From contig JAKBJU010000009.1 of NCBI GenBank assembly GCA_021835845.1, positions 1 to 64,000 of the forward strand: 64,000 nucleotides of DNA, read 5' to 3'. Made by a program: the position numbers and the translations under genes. The notes beneath the pieces are model-generated. The model worked only from the letters and a program-made list of their open reading frames with translations. It had not been told where the DNA came from and searched no databases. Numbering within the stretch: position 1 is the first letter of the stretch; each line of letters opens with the position of its first letter. This DNA is from Pseudomonadota bacterium (GTDB taxonomy: Bacteria; Pseudomonadota; Gammaproteobacteria; Burkholderiales; JABEVD01). Positions 1 to 8,302 of this stretch are shown here, one piece after another.

Positions 1-59
1 ACCCGCTTGACTGCCAACTCACGGAACTCTGTCGTGTATTCCGGCTTCGGTATCTTCAT
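1..59 (-). CDS. IS3-type transposase OrfA, N-terminal fragment (runs off the window)
   Basis: Only about 19 codons are visible. Minus-strand translation begins MKIPKPEYTTEFRELAVKRV, the characteristic N-terminus of IS3/IS911-type OrfA helix-turn-helix proteins (basic start, then Y-T-x-E-F-R-x-x-A-V-K). Two adjacent ATG codons (62 and 59) are possible; an AAGGAAG Shine-Dalgarno sequence lies directly upstream and suits the second. OrfA binds the element's terminal repeats and, with OrfB, forms the transposase. Whether the element is intact cannot be judged from here. Confidence 0.6.
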   Translation of the reverse strand, partial: MKIPKPEYTTEFRELAVKR

Positions 60-127
60 CATCTTCCTTTCCAAGGTGATCGTAATTTTACATCACCCTT
101 GGAAAACGATTTTTCGGGGGAAGGTCA
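1..127 (-). mobile_element. End of an IS3-family insertion sequence (partial)
   Basis: The left edge holds the first codons of an IS3-type OrfA on the minus strand (see the CDS entry). About 65 bases upstream of that start, the minus strand reads TGACCTTCCCCCGAAAAA from position 127, which resembles the TGACCTGCCCCC-type terminal repeat of some IS3-family elements. I take 127 as the probable outer boundary of the element, with the remainder lying left of the window. The boundary is inferred from resemblance only, because the other inverted repeat and the target duplication are outside the window. Confidence 0.5.
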
Positions 128-226
128 ATTCCTATTGCCCTATTAAATTCATTAAAAACCAACAAGTAATATTGGTTTTACATCATTCTGAATCCCATGT
201 GATATCCTTGGTGCAGGAGACAAGAC

Positions 227-856
227 ATGCTCGGGATCGCTGCGCTCACCATCAAGAAAACCATCACGCTTTTCGCCCTGGTCGGCCCGGTCTCCATGAT
301 CCCCATTTTTCTCGCCACGGTGGAAAATCTGGGCGTTCGGGAGAGGGAGCGCTTTGCGCGAACCATAGGCATCAGCGTCACGGTCGCGCTCCTCGTTGCG
401 ACATTCCTCGGCATGCCCCTGCTCGGACTGCTCGGCGTATCTTTCGGGGCGATGCAGGTCGGCGGAGGCATCATCGTCCTGCTGCTGGCGATAGCCATGG
501 TTCTCGGCAAGGAAACCAGCTTCAAGGGTTCCCTCTCCGTCGCCACCGAAACGCCGGAGGCATCGATCATCCCGCTCGCCGTTCCCCTTCTGGCGGGACC
601 TGCAGCATTCAGCTACGTCATGGGCAGCGGCGCATGGCGCACCTATGCCGACCTCGTCCCGGTCGTGGCCCCCATCCTCGTCGTGGGCGGCGCATGCTGG
701 CTGACTTTCCACATGGCATGCAGGGCGGGAAAAGAGATCAGGCAATCCTCGCTCGACGTGGTGGAGCGCGTGGGAGGATTCATACTTTCGGCGATGGCAG
801 TCGAAATGATGGCTTCCGGATTGCGCGGCCTGTTCCCCGTGCTCACCCCGGGTTAG
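227..856 (+). CDS. MarC-family integral membrane protein
   Basis: 209 residues, nearly all hydrophobic, with about six predicted membrane segments. The start ITLFALVGPVSMIPIFLA, the central LGMPLLGLLGVSFGAMQVGG and a later IPLAVPLLAGPAAF match the MarC/UPF0056 layout, in which two similar three-helix halves each carry a P-rich motif. MarC proteins sit in the inner membrane; their function is unknown, and the old link to multiple antibiotic resistance was not upheld. A GGAG ribosome site lies eight bases before the ATG. The preceding 100 bases are AT-rich and could hold its promoter. The next gene is 177 bases downstream, so it is probably monocistronic. Confidence 0.85.
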   Translation: MLGIAALTIKKTITLFALVGPVSMIPIFLATVENLGVRERERFARTIGISVTVALLVATFLGMPLLGLLGVSFGAMQVGGGIIVLLLAIAMVLGKETSFKGSLSVATETPEASIIPLAVPLLAGPAAFSYVMGSGAWRTYADLVPVVAPILVVGGACWLTFHMACRAGKEIRQSSLDVVERVGGFILSAMAVEMMASGLRGLFPVLTPG

Positions 857-1033
857 AAGGATTTCCGCGATCCTCTTGTGAGCCGTTCCAATGTGCCTTA
901 GAATCCACCGGATTGCAGCAGCTGGCGCTGCCCCCTAAAAATGGCAATCATGACGATGGCAGTTGACTCCACCTTGAATAGCCGCAAACCCACCACCCAC
1001 CCTGCAGGCAGGATGGATATGGAGCATTGAGAT

Positions 1034-1456
1034 TTGGACCCTTCGCAACAGGAACTGTCCGAAGCCCAGGGAGAGATTCGGCAATTCCAGCAGACCGTGC
1101 TGGCGCTGCGCAACCAGCTCGAGCATGTCGGCATCGAACACGAGCGCCAGATGCAGGCCCTGCGGGCAGAACATGCGCAGGAAATCGTCCATTTCAAATC
1201 GACGATCACGGAACTGCGGGACAAGCTCGAAGAAGAGCGCTCGAATCGGGAAGCGCTCATCCAGCAGGCAGCCGCCTTTTTACAGGACGAAATGAAGCAG
1301 ATCAGAGAAACTGCCGTTTTCCTGCGCAACAGCCTCGAACTGGCAAGAATCGAGCAGGAAGATGCCGTTTCCATTGAAAGACAGAATGCCGGGAAGGAAA
1401 ATGCCGAACTGAGGCAGACCATTGCATTGCTGCGCCATAGGCTGGAAGAAAAATGA
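1034..1456 (+). CDS. Short coiled-coil protein coupled to the adenylate cyclase gene
   Basis: 140 residues, rich in E, Q, R and L with heptad-like spacing throughout (for example ELSEAQGEIRQFQQTVLALR), so probably one long coiled coil; no enzymatic motif. The start is TTG at 1034 with GGAG nine bases upstream; an in-frame TGA at 1028-1030 closes a five-codon ATG reading frame just before it, so no upstream ATG can extend the protein. Its stop overlaps the cyclase start (ATGA at 1453-1456), implying translational coupling. I infer that it is a partner or scaffold for the cyclase. No homologue recognised. Confidence 0.65.
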   Translation: MDPSQQELSEAQGEIRQFQQTVLALRNQLEHVGIEHERQMQALRAEHAQEIVHFKSTITELRDKLEEERSNREALIQQAAAFLQDEMKQIRETAVFLRNSLELARIEQEDAVSIERQNAGKENAELRQTIALLRHRLEEK

Positions 1457-3729
1457 CTGCAAGCGAGATGCCGAAAAAACCCTTCAGCGCGCAGAAACAG
1501 AGACTGCACCGGGCCGAAATGCTGCTCGATCTTTCGAAGCGCATCGCAACCCAGGAATCGCTGGACGCGGTGCTGCAGACCCTGATCGAGTTCATCACCA
1601 GCGAACTCCAGACGGAAAGAAGCTCCCTTTTCCTCAACGACCCCGATACCAACGAACTCTATTCGCGCGTGGCCCAGGGAAACTTCCTGCGCGAAATCCG
1701 CATGTCCAACAACGTCGGCATCGCAGGCTATGTCTTCTCCACGGGAAAAGGCCAGATCATCCTCGACGCCTATTCCGATCCCCGCTTCAACAGGAGCGTG
1801 GACGAGCAGACGGGATTCGTCACGCGCAACATCCTGTGCGTGCCGATCACATCCCACAAGGGCGAAGTCATTGGCGTCGCGCAGACGCTCAACAGGAACA
1901 ACGGCCATTTCACCCAAAACGACCAGGCGCTTCTCGAAGACATGGTGAGCCAGTGCTCCCTCGCATTGCAAAGCACCCAGTTCATCGAACGCATGCAGAA
2001 GCTGCGCAGGCAGGAAATGGAATTCGTCAATATCGTCTCCGAAGTCACCGCGGACATCAAACTGGGCTCCCTGCTGCAAAAGGTGATGGGGGAGGCGACG
2101 AAAATGCTCAATGCCGAGCGCTCCACCCTTTTCCTCAACGACGAGAAAACCAACCAACTCTGGTCTGAAGTCGGGCAGGGGCTCGATGCCCTGCAAATCA
2201 GGCTTCCCAACCACCTGGGCATCGCAGGAACGGTTTTCACTTCCGGCAAGACCGTCAACATTCCCCATGCCTATGCGGATTTGCGCTTCAACCCGGCCTT
2301 CGACAAGAAAACGGGGTTCTTCACCCGCTCCATTCTTTGCGTACCCGTGGTCAACAAGAGCGGAAAGATCATCGGCGTCACCCAGGTTCTCAACAAGCGG
2401 GGCGGAGCCTTTACGTCCGAGGATGAAGCGAGGCTCAGGGCTTTTACTGCCCAGGTTTCCATCGCTCTCGAAAACGCGAAGCTTTTCGCCGACGTTCACA
2501 ACATGAAGAACTACAACGAGGCGATGCTCGAAAACATGTCGAACGGCCTCATCACCCTCGACGAAACGGAAAAGATCGTCACCTGCAACTCGGCCGGACT
2601 CGATATCCTCAAGGTCTCTCCCGACAAGATCCTGAACCTGGGCGTGAGCGACTTCTTCACCGGAAAGAATGCCTGGGTCGCGGAAAAAATCAGGGCGGTG
2701 ACGGAGTCCCAGAAGCCGGAAGTGACCATGGATGCGAACATCGACGTCGATGGTGAAACGCTCTCCGTCAACCTCACCGTCCAGCCCCTTCTGAGCGGCG
2801 AAAAGAAGCGTATGGGCTCGATGCTGGTGATCGAGGACATCAGCTCCGAAAAGCGCCTCAAGTCCACCATGGCGCGCTACATGGACCCTTCCCTCGCGGA
2901 CAGGGTGGTGGCTCAGGGCGGTGAAATTCTCGGCGGGCAAAGCGTCGAATGCACCGTGCTGTTCTCGGACGTGCGCGGCTTCACCACCGTCACCGAGCAG
3001 CTCGGCGCCCAGGCCACGGTTTCCCTGCTCAACGAATATTTCACCCTGATGGTCGATTGCATCCAGAACGAGGGTGGAATGCTCGACAAGTTCATCGGGG
3101 ACGCCATCATGGCCGTATTCGGCATTCCGGAAGCCGCTGGCGACGAAGAGGACCGGGCGGTCAGGACTGCAATTGCCATGCTGAAATCGTTGTTTTTCTG
3201 GAACGAAACACGCATCGCGGAAGGAAAAATGCCCGTCGACATCGGCATCGGCCTCAATACCGATCTCGTCGTATCGGGCAACATCGGGTCGAAGAAACGC
3301 ATGGACTACACCATCATCGGAGACGGGGTGAATCTCGCCGCGCGCCTCGAATCGGCATGCAAGCAATACGGCGCGAGAATCCTGGTGAGCGAGGGAACCT
3401 ACAGGAAACTGAAGGGAACCTACAGGAGCCGCGAAGTCGACCTCGTGGTGGTGAAGGGAAAGACCCGGCCGGTCGCCGTTTTCGAGATCCTGGACTACCA
3501 TTCGGAACAGACTTTCCCGAACATCGTCGAAGTCCTTTCCCACTTTCGCGACGGGCTCGCGAAATACCGCCAGCAGAAATGGGATCAGGCCATTGCCGAG
3601 TTCAGGCAAGCCCTGGCGCTCAACGAGAAGGACAAGCTTTCCTCTCTCTACCTGGAGCGCTGCGAGGCGCTCAAGGCTTCCCCGCCTCCGGACGACTGGG
3701 ACGGGGTGTGGGTGATGGAATCGAAATAA
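1453..3729 (+). CDS. GAF-GAF-PAS class III adenylate cyclase
   Basis: 758 residues, no membrane segment. Two GAF domains (about 15-165 and 190-345; the paired LFLND and ILCVP motifs recur in both), a PAS domain (about 355-460), a class III nucleotide cyclase domain (about 495-680) and a TPR-like helical tail (about 695-740). The cyclase keeps both metal aspartates (D506 in LFSDVRGFT, D550 in FIGD), the adenine-selecting lysine K546 and D618 (MDYT), and the N/R transition-state residues in DGVNLAARLE. These predict ATP to cAMP conversion controlled by ligands or redox at the GAF/PAS domains. Translationally coupled to the preceding coiled-coil gene; convergent with the next gene, four bases away. 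Confidence 0.88.
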   Translation: MTASEMPKKPFSAQKQRLHRAEMLLDLSKRIATQESLDAVLQTLIEFITSELQTERSSLFLNDPDTNELYSRVAQGNFLREIRMSNNVGIAGYVFSTGKGQIILDAYSDPRFNRSVDEQTGFVTRNILCVPITSHKGEVIGVAQTLNRNNGHFTQNDQALLEDMVSQCSLALQSTQFIERMQKLRRQEMEFVNIVSEVTADIKLGSLLQKVMGEATKMLNAERSTLFLNDEKTNQLWSEVGQGLDALQIRLPNHLGIAGTVFTSGKTVNIPHAYADLRFNPAFDKKTGFFTRSILCVPVVNKSGKIIGVTQVLNKRGGAFTSEDEARLRAFTAQVSIALENAKLFADVHNMKNYNEAMLENMSNGLITLDETEKIVTCNSAGLDILKVSPDKILNLGVSDFFTGKNAWVAEKIRAVTESQKPEVTMDANIDVDGETLSVNLTVQPLLSGEKKRMGSMLVIEDISSEKRLKSTMARYMDPSLADRVVAQGGEILGGQSVECTVLFSDVRGFTTVTEQLGAQATVSLLNEYFTLMVDCIQNEGGMLDKFIGDAIMAVFGIPEAAGDEEDRAVRTAIAMLKSLFFWNETRIAEGKMPVDIGIGLNTDLVVSGNIGSKKRMDYTIIGDGVNLAARLESACKQYGARILVSEGTYRKLKGTYRSREVDLVVVKGKTRPVAVFEILDYHSEQTFPNIVEVLSHFRDGLAKYRQQKWDQAIAEFRQALALNEKDKLSSLYLERCEALKASPPPDDWDGVWVMESK

Positions 3730-3732
3730 CGG

Positions 3733-5793
3733 TCACCTCATCACCACCCTGATCAGCAGGATCAGCAGAACGATCATGGCGACGATGGCATAGCCTATCC
3801 AGGCTCTCTTCTTCTCGGCGTAGGGATCGGTGAGCGCACGCTCCGCTCCTTCAGGCAGCTTCGCGAGGCCGGTCAGGGAAGTGCCGAACGGAATGTTGAT
3901 TTTCGCCCTGGAATTGATCGCCCAGCCGTTCGCATCGAGTATGGGGCCCAGGTTCCGCTGCCTCAGCTTGAGCCAGGCGATCAGCATGGAAGGGCCTGAA
4001 ACCGCCATCATCAGAAAGAAAAGAGCGAACGGGACCTGCCAGAACTTCAGGCCGAGCAGCCCCGTGACCACCGATGCGAGCGCGGTTCCGATCGCGCCTA
4101 CCGCAAGGCCGATCGCCGCGAAGATCCCGGCGAATTTCCCCACGTCGAATGCCTGCTGCGCCTTAGAATCCGCCTTTCCCGATTCGAGCACGGCCCGGGT
4201 CGCGCTCTGCTGCATAGCCATGGTTTTGGAGGCTGCGATTTTCTGGATCTGCTCCCCGACCATCCTGCCTATCGTCTTGTAGGGGGACATGAAAGCCTGG
4301 CGGATGCTGATCGGATGGTCCACGATCCTGACGATCGTCGCATCCCAGCCCTGCCCCTTCCTGTCGTAGAAAACGCCGTTTCTTCCCGTCATCAGCTGGT
4401 CGGAATCCCCTGCCGTGAAGGCGGCCGCGATCGTCCGCTTCTCCTCGCCCCGCCGGCATTCGCAATAGACGAGGCAGATCCGGCTCAAGGTGGCGAGGGC
4501 GGCGTGCCTGCCCACGTCCCCCGCCACCTCCACGCAAAGCTCGCAGCTCCTCCCATCCAGGAAAAGGGTTCCGGCCTGGAAAATCGCCTTGTCGCGGCGG
4601 GTGTAGAAATCCCTGAAGGATGCGAAATTATTGGCGAGCAAATAAAGGTCCCGGCAATAGCGGAGCAGCTGCTCGACCTCGGCGATCGCCTTCATCTCTG
4701 GCTCCAGCTTCAGATCCTGCTCTATCAGCCCGTAGATTCCGGCCTTTTCGTTGCCGGATGCGATCTGGAGAATGCGCGCTTCCCCGAGTCTTTCGACGGC
4801 GGTCGCAGGCTTTTCAAGCTGCCATGCTTCGAAGGGCTGCAATTTCGAGGAAATCGACCGCCATTCTTCTTCCGTCAGCTTCTCCCTATCCCCGAGGAGA
4901 GGCAGGACGGCCTGTTCGCGGAACAAAGCGACGGCGTCCGCCCAGAGGGGATTCAGTCCACGGATGAGGGGAAGCGGCTTTCCGGCCTCGGCACTCGCTA
5001 TCGGAAAGGCGGAAATTTCCTCGTCCGCGCGGGCCAGGTCGAGAGACGCGAGCCTTGCGAGGTCTTCTTCCGAACGGTTGATCAGAAGCGCGGCGCGCGC
5101 ATCGTAAGCTGCGATCCTGCATCGCCTGAAATAGTCCTCGACCTTTTCCTTCAGCGCAAGCCATGCCCGGGCGGCCCCTTCAGTATTTTCACCCAGGACC
5201 AGGATCTCCGGGCCAGCAAGGCTGGCCCAGGCAGAGTAGCTTTCGATCTCGACAAAAAAGGCGTCCGCATTTTCGCGGGATATGCCCGATGCTCCGGTGC
5301 AATCCAGAATTTCCTGCATGAGCCTGCGCTGCGAGTCGCTCCCGGCAGCCTCAAGCGGAACGATCCCGTCGCCGTTGAAGGGCAGTTGCGCGAACAGGCC
5401 GTTCATTTCGATGCAGTCCGAAAGAGCGATTTCATCCTGTTTTTCCCGGCCCAGCGTTTTGAGGATGTGTCTCGCAGCGGCAACGATCTTTTCGTCGCCT
5501 ATTGCCGAAAGCGGCAGGGCATCCTTCCCCTTCGCGAGCCACTCCGCATCCTTCAGCCTGATGGCGGCCCATTTCACCGCGCCGATGATCTCCCCATCGC
5601 GAACATGGCCGTCCCCGTCCGAATCGATCAGGGCCAGCGTTTCGCTGTCGAACTCGATTCCGGCGGTCGGCAAGCTCAGCGCGACCCAGAGCTTGCGGTC
5701 GAGCTCATCCAGGAAGACGAGATCCTCGCCCGTCTCGATCCGGACCTGGTCGAAGCCTCCCGCCCTGAAAAACCGCCATATGTGCTTAGCCAT
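3733..5793 (-). CDS. EF-hand protein with C-terminal membrane segments, function unknown
   Basis: 686 residues from the ATG at 5793, chosen because AGGGGC lies about eight bases before it; the frame stays open for 18 more codons upstream. Near residue 55 is a canonical 12-residue EF-hand loop, DSDGDGHVRDGE, with acidic ligands at 1, 3, 5, 10 and 12, so calcium binding is likely. A weaker FNGDGIVPLE follows near 140. The middle is helical and soluble. The C-terminal 150 residues contain three hydrophobic stretches (AIGLAVGAIGTALASVV; FALFFLMMAVSGPSMLIAWL; IVAMIVLLILLIRVV), indicating membrane anchoring. I do not recognise the family. Confidence 0.7.
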   Translation of the reverse strand: MAKHIWRFFRAGGFDQVRIETGEDLVFLDELDRKLWVALSLPTAGIEFDSETLALIDSDGDGHVRDGEIIGAVKWAAIRLKDAEWLAKGKDALPLSAIGDEKIVAAARHILKTLGREKQDEIALSDCIEMNGLFAQLPFNGDGIVPLEAAGSDSQRRLMQEILDCTGASGISRENADAFFVEIESYSAWASLAGPEILVLGENTEGAARAWLALKEKVEDYFRRCRIAAYDARAALLINRSEEDLARLASLDLARADEEISAFPIASAEAGKPLPLIRGLNPLWADAVALFREQAVLPLLGDREKLTEEEWRSISSKLQPFEAWQLEKPATAVERLGEARILQIASGNEKAGIYGLIEQDLKLEPEMKAIAEVEQLLRYCRDLYLLANNFASFRDFYTRRDKAIFQAGTLFLDGRSCELCVEVAGDVGRHAALATLSRICLVYCECRRGEEKRTIAAAFTAGDSDQLMTGRNGVFYDRKGQGWDATIVRIVDHPISIRQAFMSPYKTIGRMVGEQIQKIAASKTMAMQQSATRAVLESGKADSKAQQAFDVGKFAGIFAAIGLAVGAIGTALASVVTGLLGLKFWQVPFALFFLMMAVSGPSMLIAWLKLRQRNLGPILDANGWAINSRAKINIPFGTSLTGLAKLPEGAERALTDPYAEKKRAWIGYAIVAMIVLLILLIRVVMR

Positions 5794-5892
5794 GTTTTTA
5801 GCCCCTGGTTCTTTTCGCCATTTTATACCCAAAACTGCTCGGGACAACCGGGTATCGGCGAAGCGAACGGGGACTCGCCCATGGAGCGGGTC

Positions 5893-6485
5893 CTAGCGCA
5901 TCAAGGCGCTCTCGATTTCGGCGAAGCTTCTCGCGGTTCTGACGATGTCCATCTGTATTCCCAGCGCCTGCTCCACCCTCGTCGCAGAGAAAATGCCGCG
6001 GACCATGCCGTTCTCGGTAACCACGAGATGCCTTCTTCCTGCGACCCTGAAGGATTCGACGACGTGGGAAACCCTGGCTCTTTCGACATCGGAATAATCG
6101 CTCACTTCCCATTGCTCGAACGGGATCATGACATGGCGCACCAGAACGTCCTCACGCGAGCAACTCGCCAGCGTGCAATCCACCGATTGAAGATAGCGCA
6201 GCGGCTTCTCGCCCTGTATGTCCGTCGAGGTGACGAGTCCGGCCAGCCTGTTCTCGCTGTCCAGGACGAACAGGAATCTGACGCCGACCGCTTTCATGTA
6301 AAGCAGCGCCTAGTCGATCGCCGCATCCCCCCCCCGATCGAGAGAATGGCATTTTTCGTAAAATCGGTCATGACGCTGACAGCCGGATCATTCGGGGACA
6401 CCCTGGGAACTTCCGGCATGCCCGAATGAGGCAGGGAAAGCCGACCTTCGGCACGCTCCAGGGGCAACGCAGCAAGAGTATTCAT
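5893..6485 (-). pseudogene. CBS-domain protein, broken by a frameshift and an amber codon
   Basis: Two minus-strand pieces make one tandem-CBS protein. The first starts at ATG 6485 (GGAGGA site upstream), runs MNTLAALPLERAEGRL and enters a first CBS domain at VMTDF. At a run of nine G (6325-6333 as C on the plus strand) the frame is lost. The second piece resumes with ALLYMKAVGVRFLFVLD and continues to 5893 with a second CBS domain (HVVESFRVAGRRHLVVT). Besides the frameshift, the resumed frame contains TAG (6312-6314) where related proteins have Q in the I-D-x-A-L motif. Two independent lesions make decay more likely than sequencing error alone. CBS pairs usually bind adenosyl ligands. Confidence 0.75.
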
Positions 6486-6495
6486 GGCATCCTCC

Positions 6496-6726
6496 TCATT
6501 CGCGCCTACCCAGCATCGCATCGATTTCAGCCTCGGCCCGAAGCCAGTCCTCGACATGATCTCCGCCGTTGCCCAAGCCGCGCCTCTCGAAGCGGTAATA
6601 CGCCGCATCCGCTATCATTTTCTGCCTCATTCCAGGATCGGGCTGCCCGATCTGGCCAAGCCTGTCGGGAGCCGCCTGCCTGCGCGTCACCCGCCTTTTC
6701 TGGGGCAGGGTTTTTTCCTTTTCCAT
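6496..6726 (-). CDS. DUF2934 small protein
   Basis: 76 residues from ATG 6726, which has GGAG about seven bases upstream. The C-terminal half IADAAYYRFERRGLGNGGD followed by VEDWLRAEAEID matches the DUF2934 pattern (A-Y-x-x-x-E-x-R-G, then W-L-x-A-E-x-E-I). The first 30 residues are basic and probably disordered (KRRVTRRQAAPDR). Function is unknown. It lies 10 bases upstream of the broken CBS gene on the same strand, so the two were probably co-transcribed. Confidence 0.75.
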   Translation of the reverse strand: MEKEKTLPQKRRVTRRQAAPDRLGQIGQPDPGMRQKMIADAAYYRFERRGLGNGGDHVEDWLRAEAEIDAMLGRRE

Positions 6727-6843
6727 CTGATTCTCCTCAACATGGTCCACACATTCATTTCTAGCACAGAATCCCGGCCCTACCAGGCTCACCCATTCCG
6801 CCCATTCCGGGTTAGAATGCGAAAATATCACGGGAGAACACGC

Positions 6844-7404
6844 ATGAACCGAAAGTGGCTTTTTTCCTTTCTTTGCTTCCTGTCCGCCATGCTCGTCTTG
6901 TCTGCAAGCGCGAAGGAGGAAGACACCTACGATCAGGACTCCATCGTCAGGGATGCGACGGCATTTTTCGGGAGCACCACGGAAGGGCTTGCCAAACTCA
7001 TAGCGAAGGCGTTCAGGGAGCACGGCCGGCCCAATGGCTATATCAAGGGAGAGGAAGCGAGCGGAGCGATAGGCGTCGGATTGCGCTACGGCGACGGAAA
7101 CCTGATACTGAAAAGCGGGGGCGGCGAGAAAGTCTACTGGACCGGGCCATCGGTCGGTTTCGATTTCGGGGGGAACGCCTCCAAGGTGTTCATCCTGGTC
7201 TACCATCTCCCTTCGGCAAGCAAGATATTCCAGCGCTTCCCCGGGGTGGACGGCAGCCTCTATTTTGTCGGCGGCGCCGGAATCAATTACCAGCAGCGGG
7301 GCAACATCATCCTCGCGCCGATCAGGCTGGGAGTCGGCCTGCGCGAGGGAGCAAGCGTCGGCTACATGCACTACACGAGAAAGAAGACCTGGCTTCCTTT
7401 CTAG
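6844..7404 (+). CDS. EipA/DUF1134-family exported protein
   Basis: 186 residues from ATG 6844, which is preceded by GGGAGA. The N-terminal signal peptide MNRKWLFSFLCFLSAMLVLS ends near SASA-KE. The rest matches DUF1134: RDATAFFGSTTEGLAKLIAK, GVGLRYGDG, YWTGPSVGFDFGGNASKVF and VGGAGINYQQRGNIILAPIR. The Brucella homologue EipA is a periplasmic protein needed for envelope integrity; a similar role here is by family only. The frame stays open upstream of the signal peptide but that part has no coding character and overlaps DUF2934. Convergent with the PsiF-like gene. Confidence 0.85.
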   Translation: MNRKWLFSFLCFLSAMLVLSASAKEEDTYDQDSIVRDATAFFGSTTEGLAKLIAKAFREHGRPNGYIKGEEASGAIGVGLRYGDGNLILKSGGGEKVYWTGPSVGFDFGGNASKVFILVYHLPSASKIFQRFPGVDGSLYFVGGAGINYQQRGNIILAPIRLGVGLREGASVGYMHYTRKKTWLPF

Positions 7405-7420
7405 GTATTCCCTAGTTTTT
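7401..7420 (+). terminator. Short hairpin terminator shared by convergent genes
   Basis: CTAGG-TATTC-CCTAG followed by TTTTT. The stem overlaps the stop codons of both convergent genes (stops at 7402-7404 and 7412-7414). A five-base-pair stem is short, so efficiency is uncertain. Confidence 0.4.
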
Positions 7421-7621
7421 CCCGGAAAGGCAGGACTTCATGAATTTCTTGCGCTCATCCCCTTTCAGCTTCTTTTCCCTGGCCTCGCCATTGCATTTCT
7501 TCATTTTCATCTGCTGCCTGGTGAGCTTCTTTTCCGGAGCAGGCTTCTGCGCATCCGATGCTGCCAGCGCACAGTTCGATGTCATGAAGGCGAAAAGAAC
7601 TGCAAGCGCGATCTTATTCAT
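7412..7621 (-). CDS. PsiF-like small secreted protein
   Basis: 69 residues. A signal peptide (MNKIALAVLFAFMTSNCALA) is followed by a basic mature region, MKMKKCNGEAREKKLKGDER then KKFMKSCLSGK. The spacing C-N-x-E-A-x-x-K-x-L-K-G-x-x-R-x-x-F-M-x-x-C is the PsiF repeat, seen in a phosphate-starvation-inducible protein of E. coli. One repeat instead of two. Probably periplasmic; the function of the family is unknown, and no Pho box was identified upstream. Confidence 0.8.
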   Translation of the reverse strand: MNKIALAVLFAFMTSNCALAASDAQKPAPEKKLTRQQMKMKKCNGEAREKKLKGDERKKFMKSCLSGKN

Positions 7622-7715
7622 GATTTTCCCCTCGTGATTGGACGAGCTTCAGCATAGCCGGGGAAATCCGAAAATCAAGGATCATCTCCCAGAATAATGT
7701 TGCGCCCCCGGCTTT

Positions 7716-8144
7716 TCAATTCTGGAGGCAGAATACTTCGGCCATTCTGCCGTATGGAGCAATCTGGCCGAATTCCGGCGATATGCCCATGTTGTTATCG
7801 AAAGTATAAGGAATCCCGCCGCTTTCCAGGATCGCACTTGCAGCCTCCTCCGGAGAGTCCTCGGCAATCACCGCCAGGAAAGCGGGTACCTCTCCCACGA
7901 TCACGTCCGAGATCTTCTCCTTCTTCCACAGCAGTTCCTTCACCCGATACCATTTCCTGCCTCCCTCCGACTTGTACGGCGGGCCGAAGAACGTTTGCAG
8001 GTAGCTTTCGAAGTAGGCCGGCTCGATCTTGTCCAGGCAAAGCACCGCATTGCCTATGGTGGTAGAAAAATCCGACGGCACACCCTCCGATGCCCTGGCT
8101 GCCGGAACAAACAAAACAAACCATGCAAGCAGCAGATACCTCAT
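7716..8144 (-). CDS. Hypothetical secreted protein
   Basis: 142 residues from ATG 8144 (AGGGGGC upstream). It begins with a signal peptide, MRYLLLAWFVLFVPAARA. The mature part contains GNAVLCLDKIEPAYFESYL and FGPPYKSEGGRKWYRVKELL and ends in a Cys-bearing tail (AEVFCLQN); two cysteines could form a disulfide in the periplasm. Not recognised. It stands alone, divergent from the repeat protein at 8303. Confidence 0.6.
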   Translation of the reverse strand: MRYLLLAWFVLFVPAARASEGVPSDFSTTIGNAVLCLDKIEPAYFESYLQTFFGPPYKSEGGRKWYRVKELLWKKEKISDVIVGEVPAFLAVIAEDSPEEAASAILESGGIPYTFDNNMGISPEFGQIAPYGRMAEVFCLQN

Positions 8145-8302
8145 ATTTCGCCCCCTGGCGCACAAGAAGGATGGAACTGCCGCAGTGTATCAAGGAAATG
8201 ACCCGCATGAAATCGGTGGCTGCTTGCGTCGACAGGAACTTTCCTCAATACTGACTATCCAATTCCGGAACAATTGCATTTCTGACGCGAAGGGGAAAAA
8301 TA

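Noticed and set aside
7-966. Long plus-strand frame overlapping the MarC gene
   Set aside because: Out of frame with MarC, which has family motifs and a ribosome site; the overlapping product is His/Arg-rich nonsense.
898-3609. Large minus-strand open frame over the coiled-coil and cyclase genes
   Set aside because: Antisense to clearly coding sequence with recognisable GAF, PAS and cyclase domains; its translation has no domain and reflects GC-rich codon usage.
4315-6429. Plus-strand frame across the EF-hand protein and CBS pseudogene
   Set aside because: No ribosome site or domain; complement of supported minus-strand genes.
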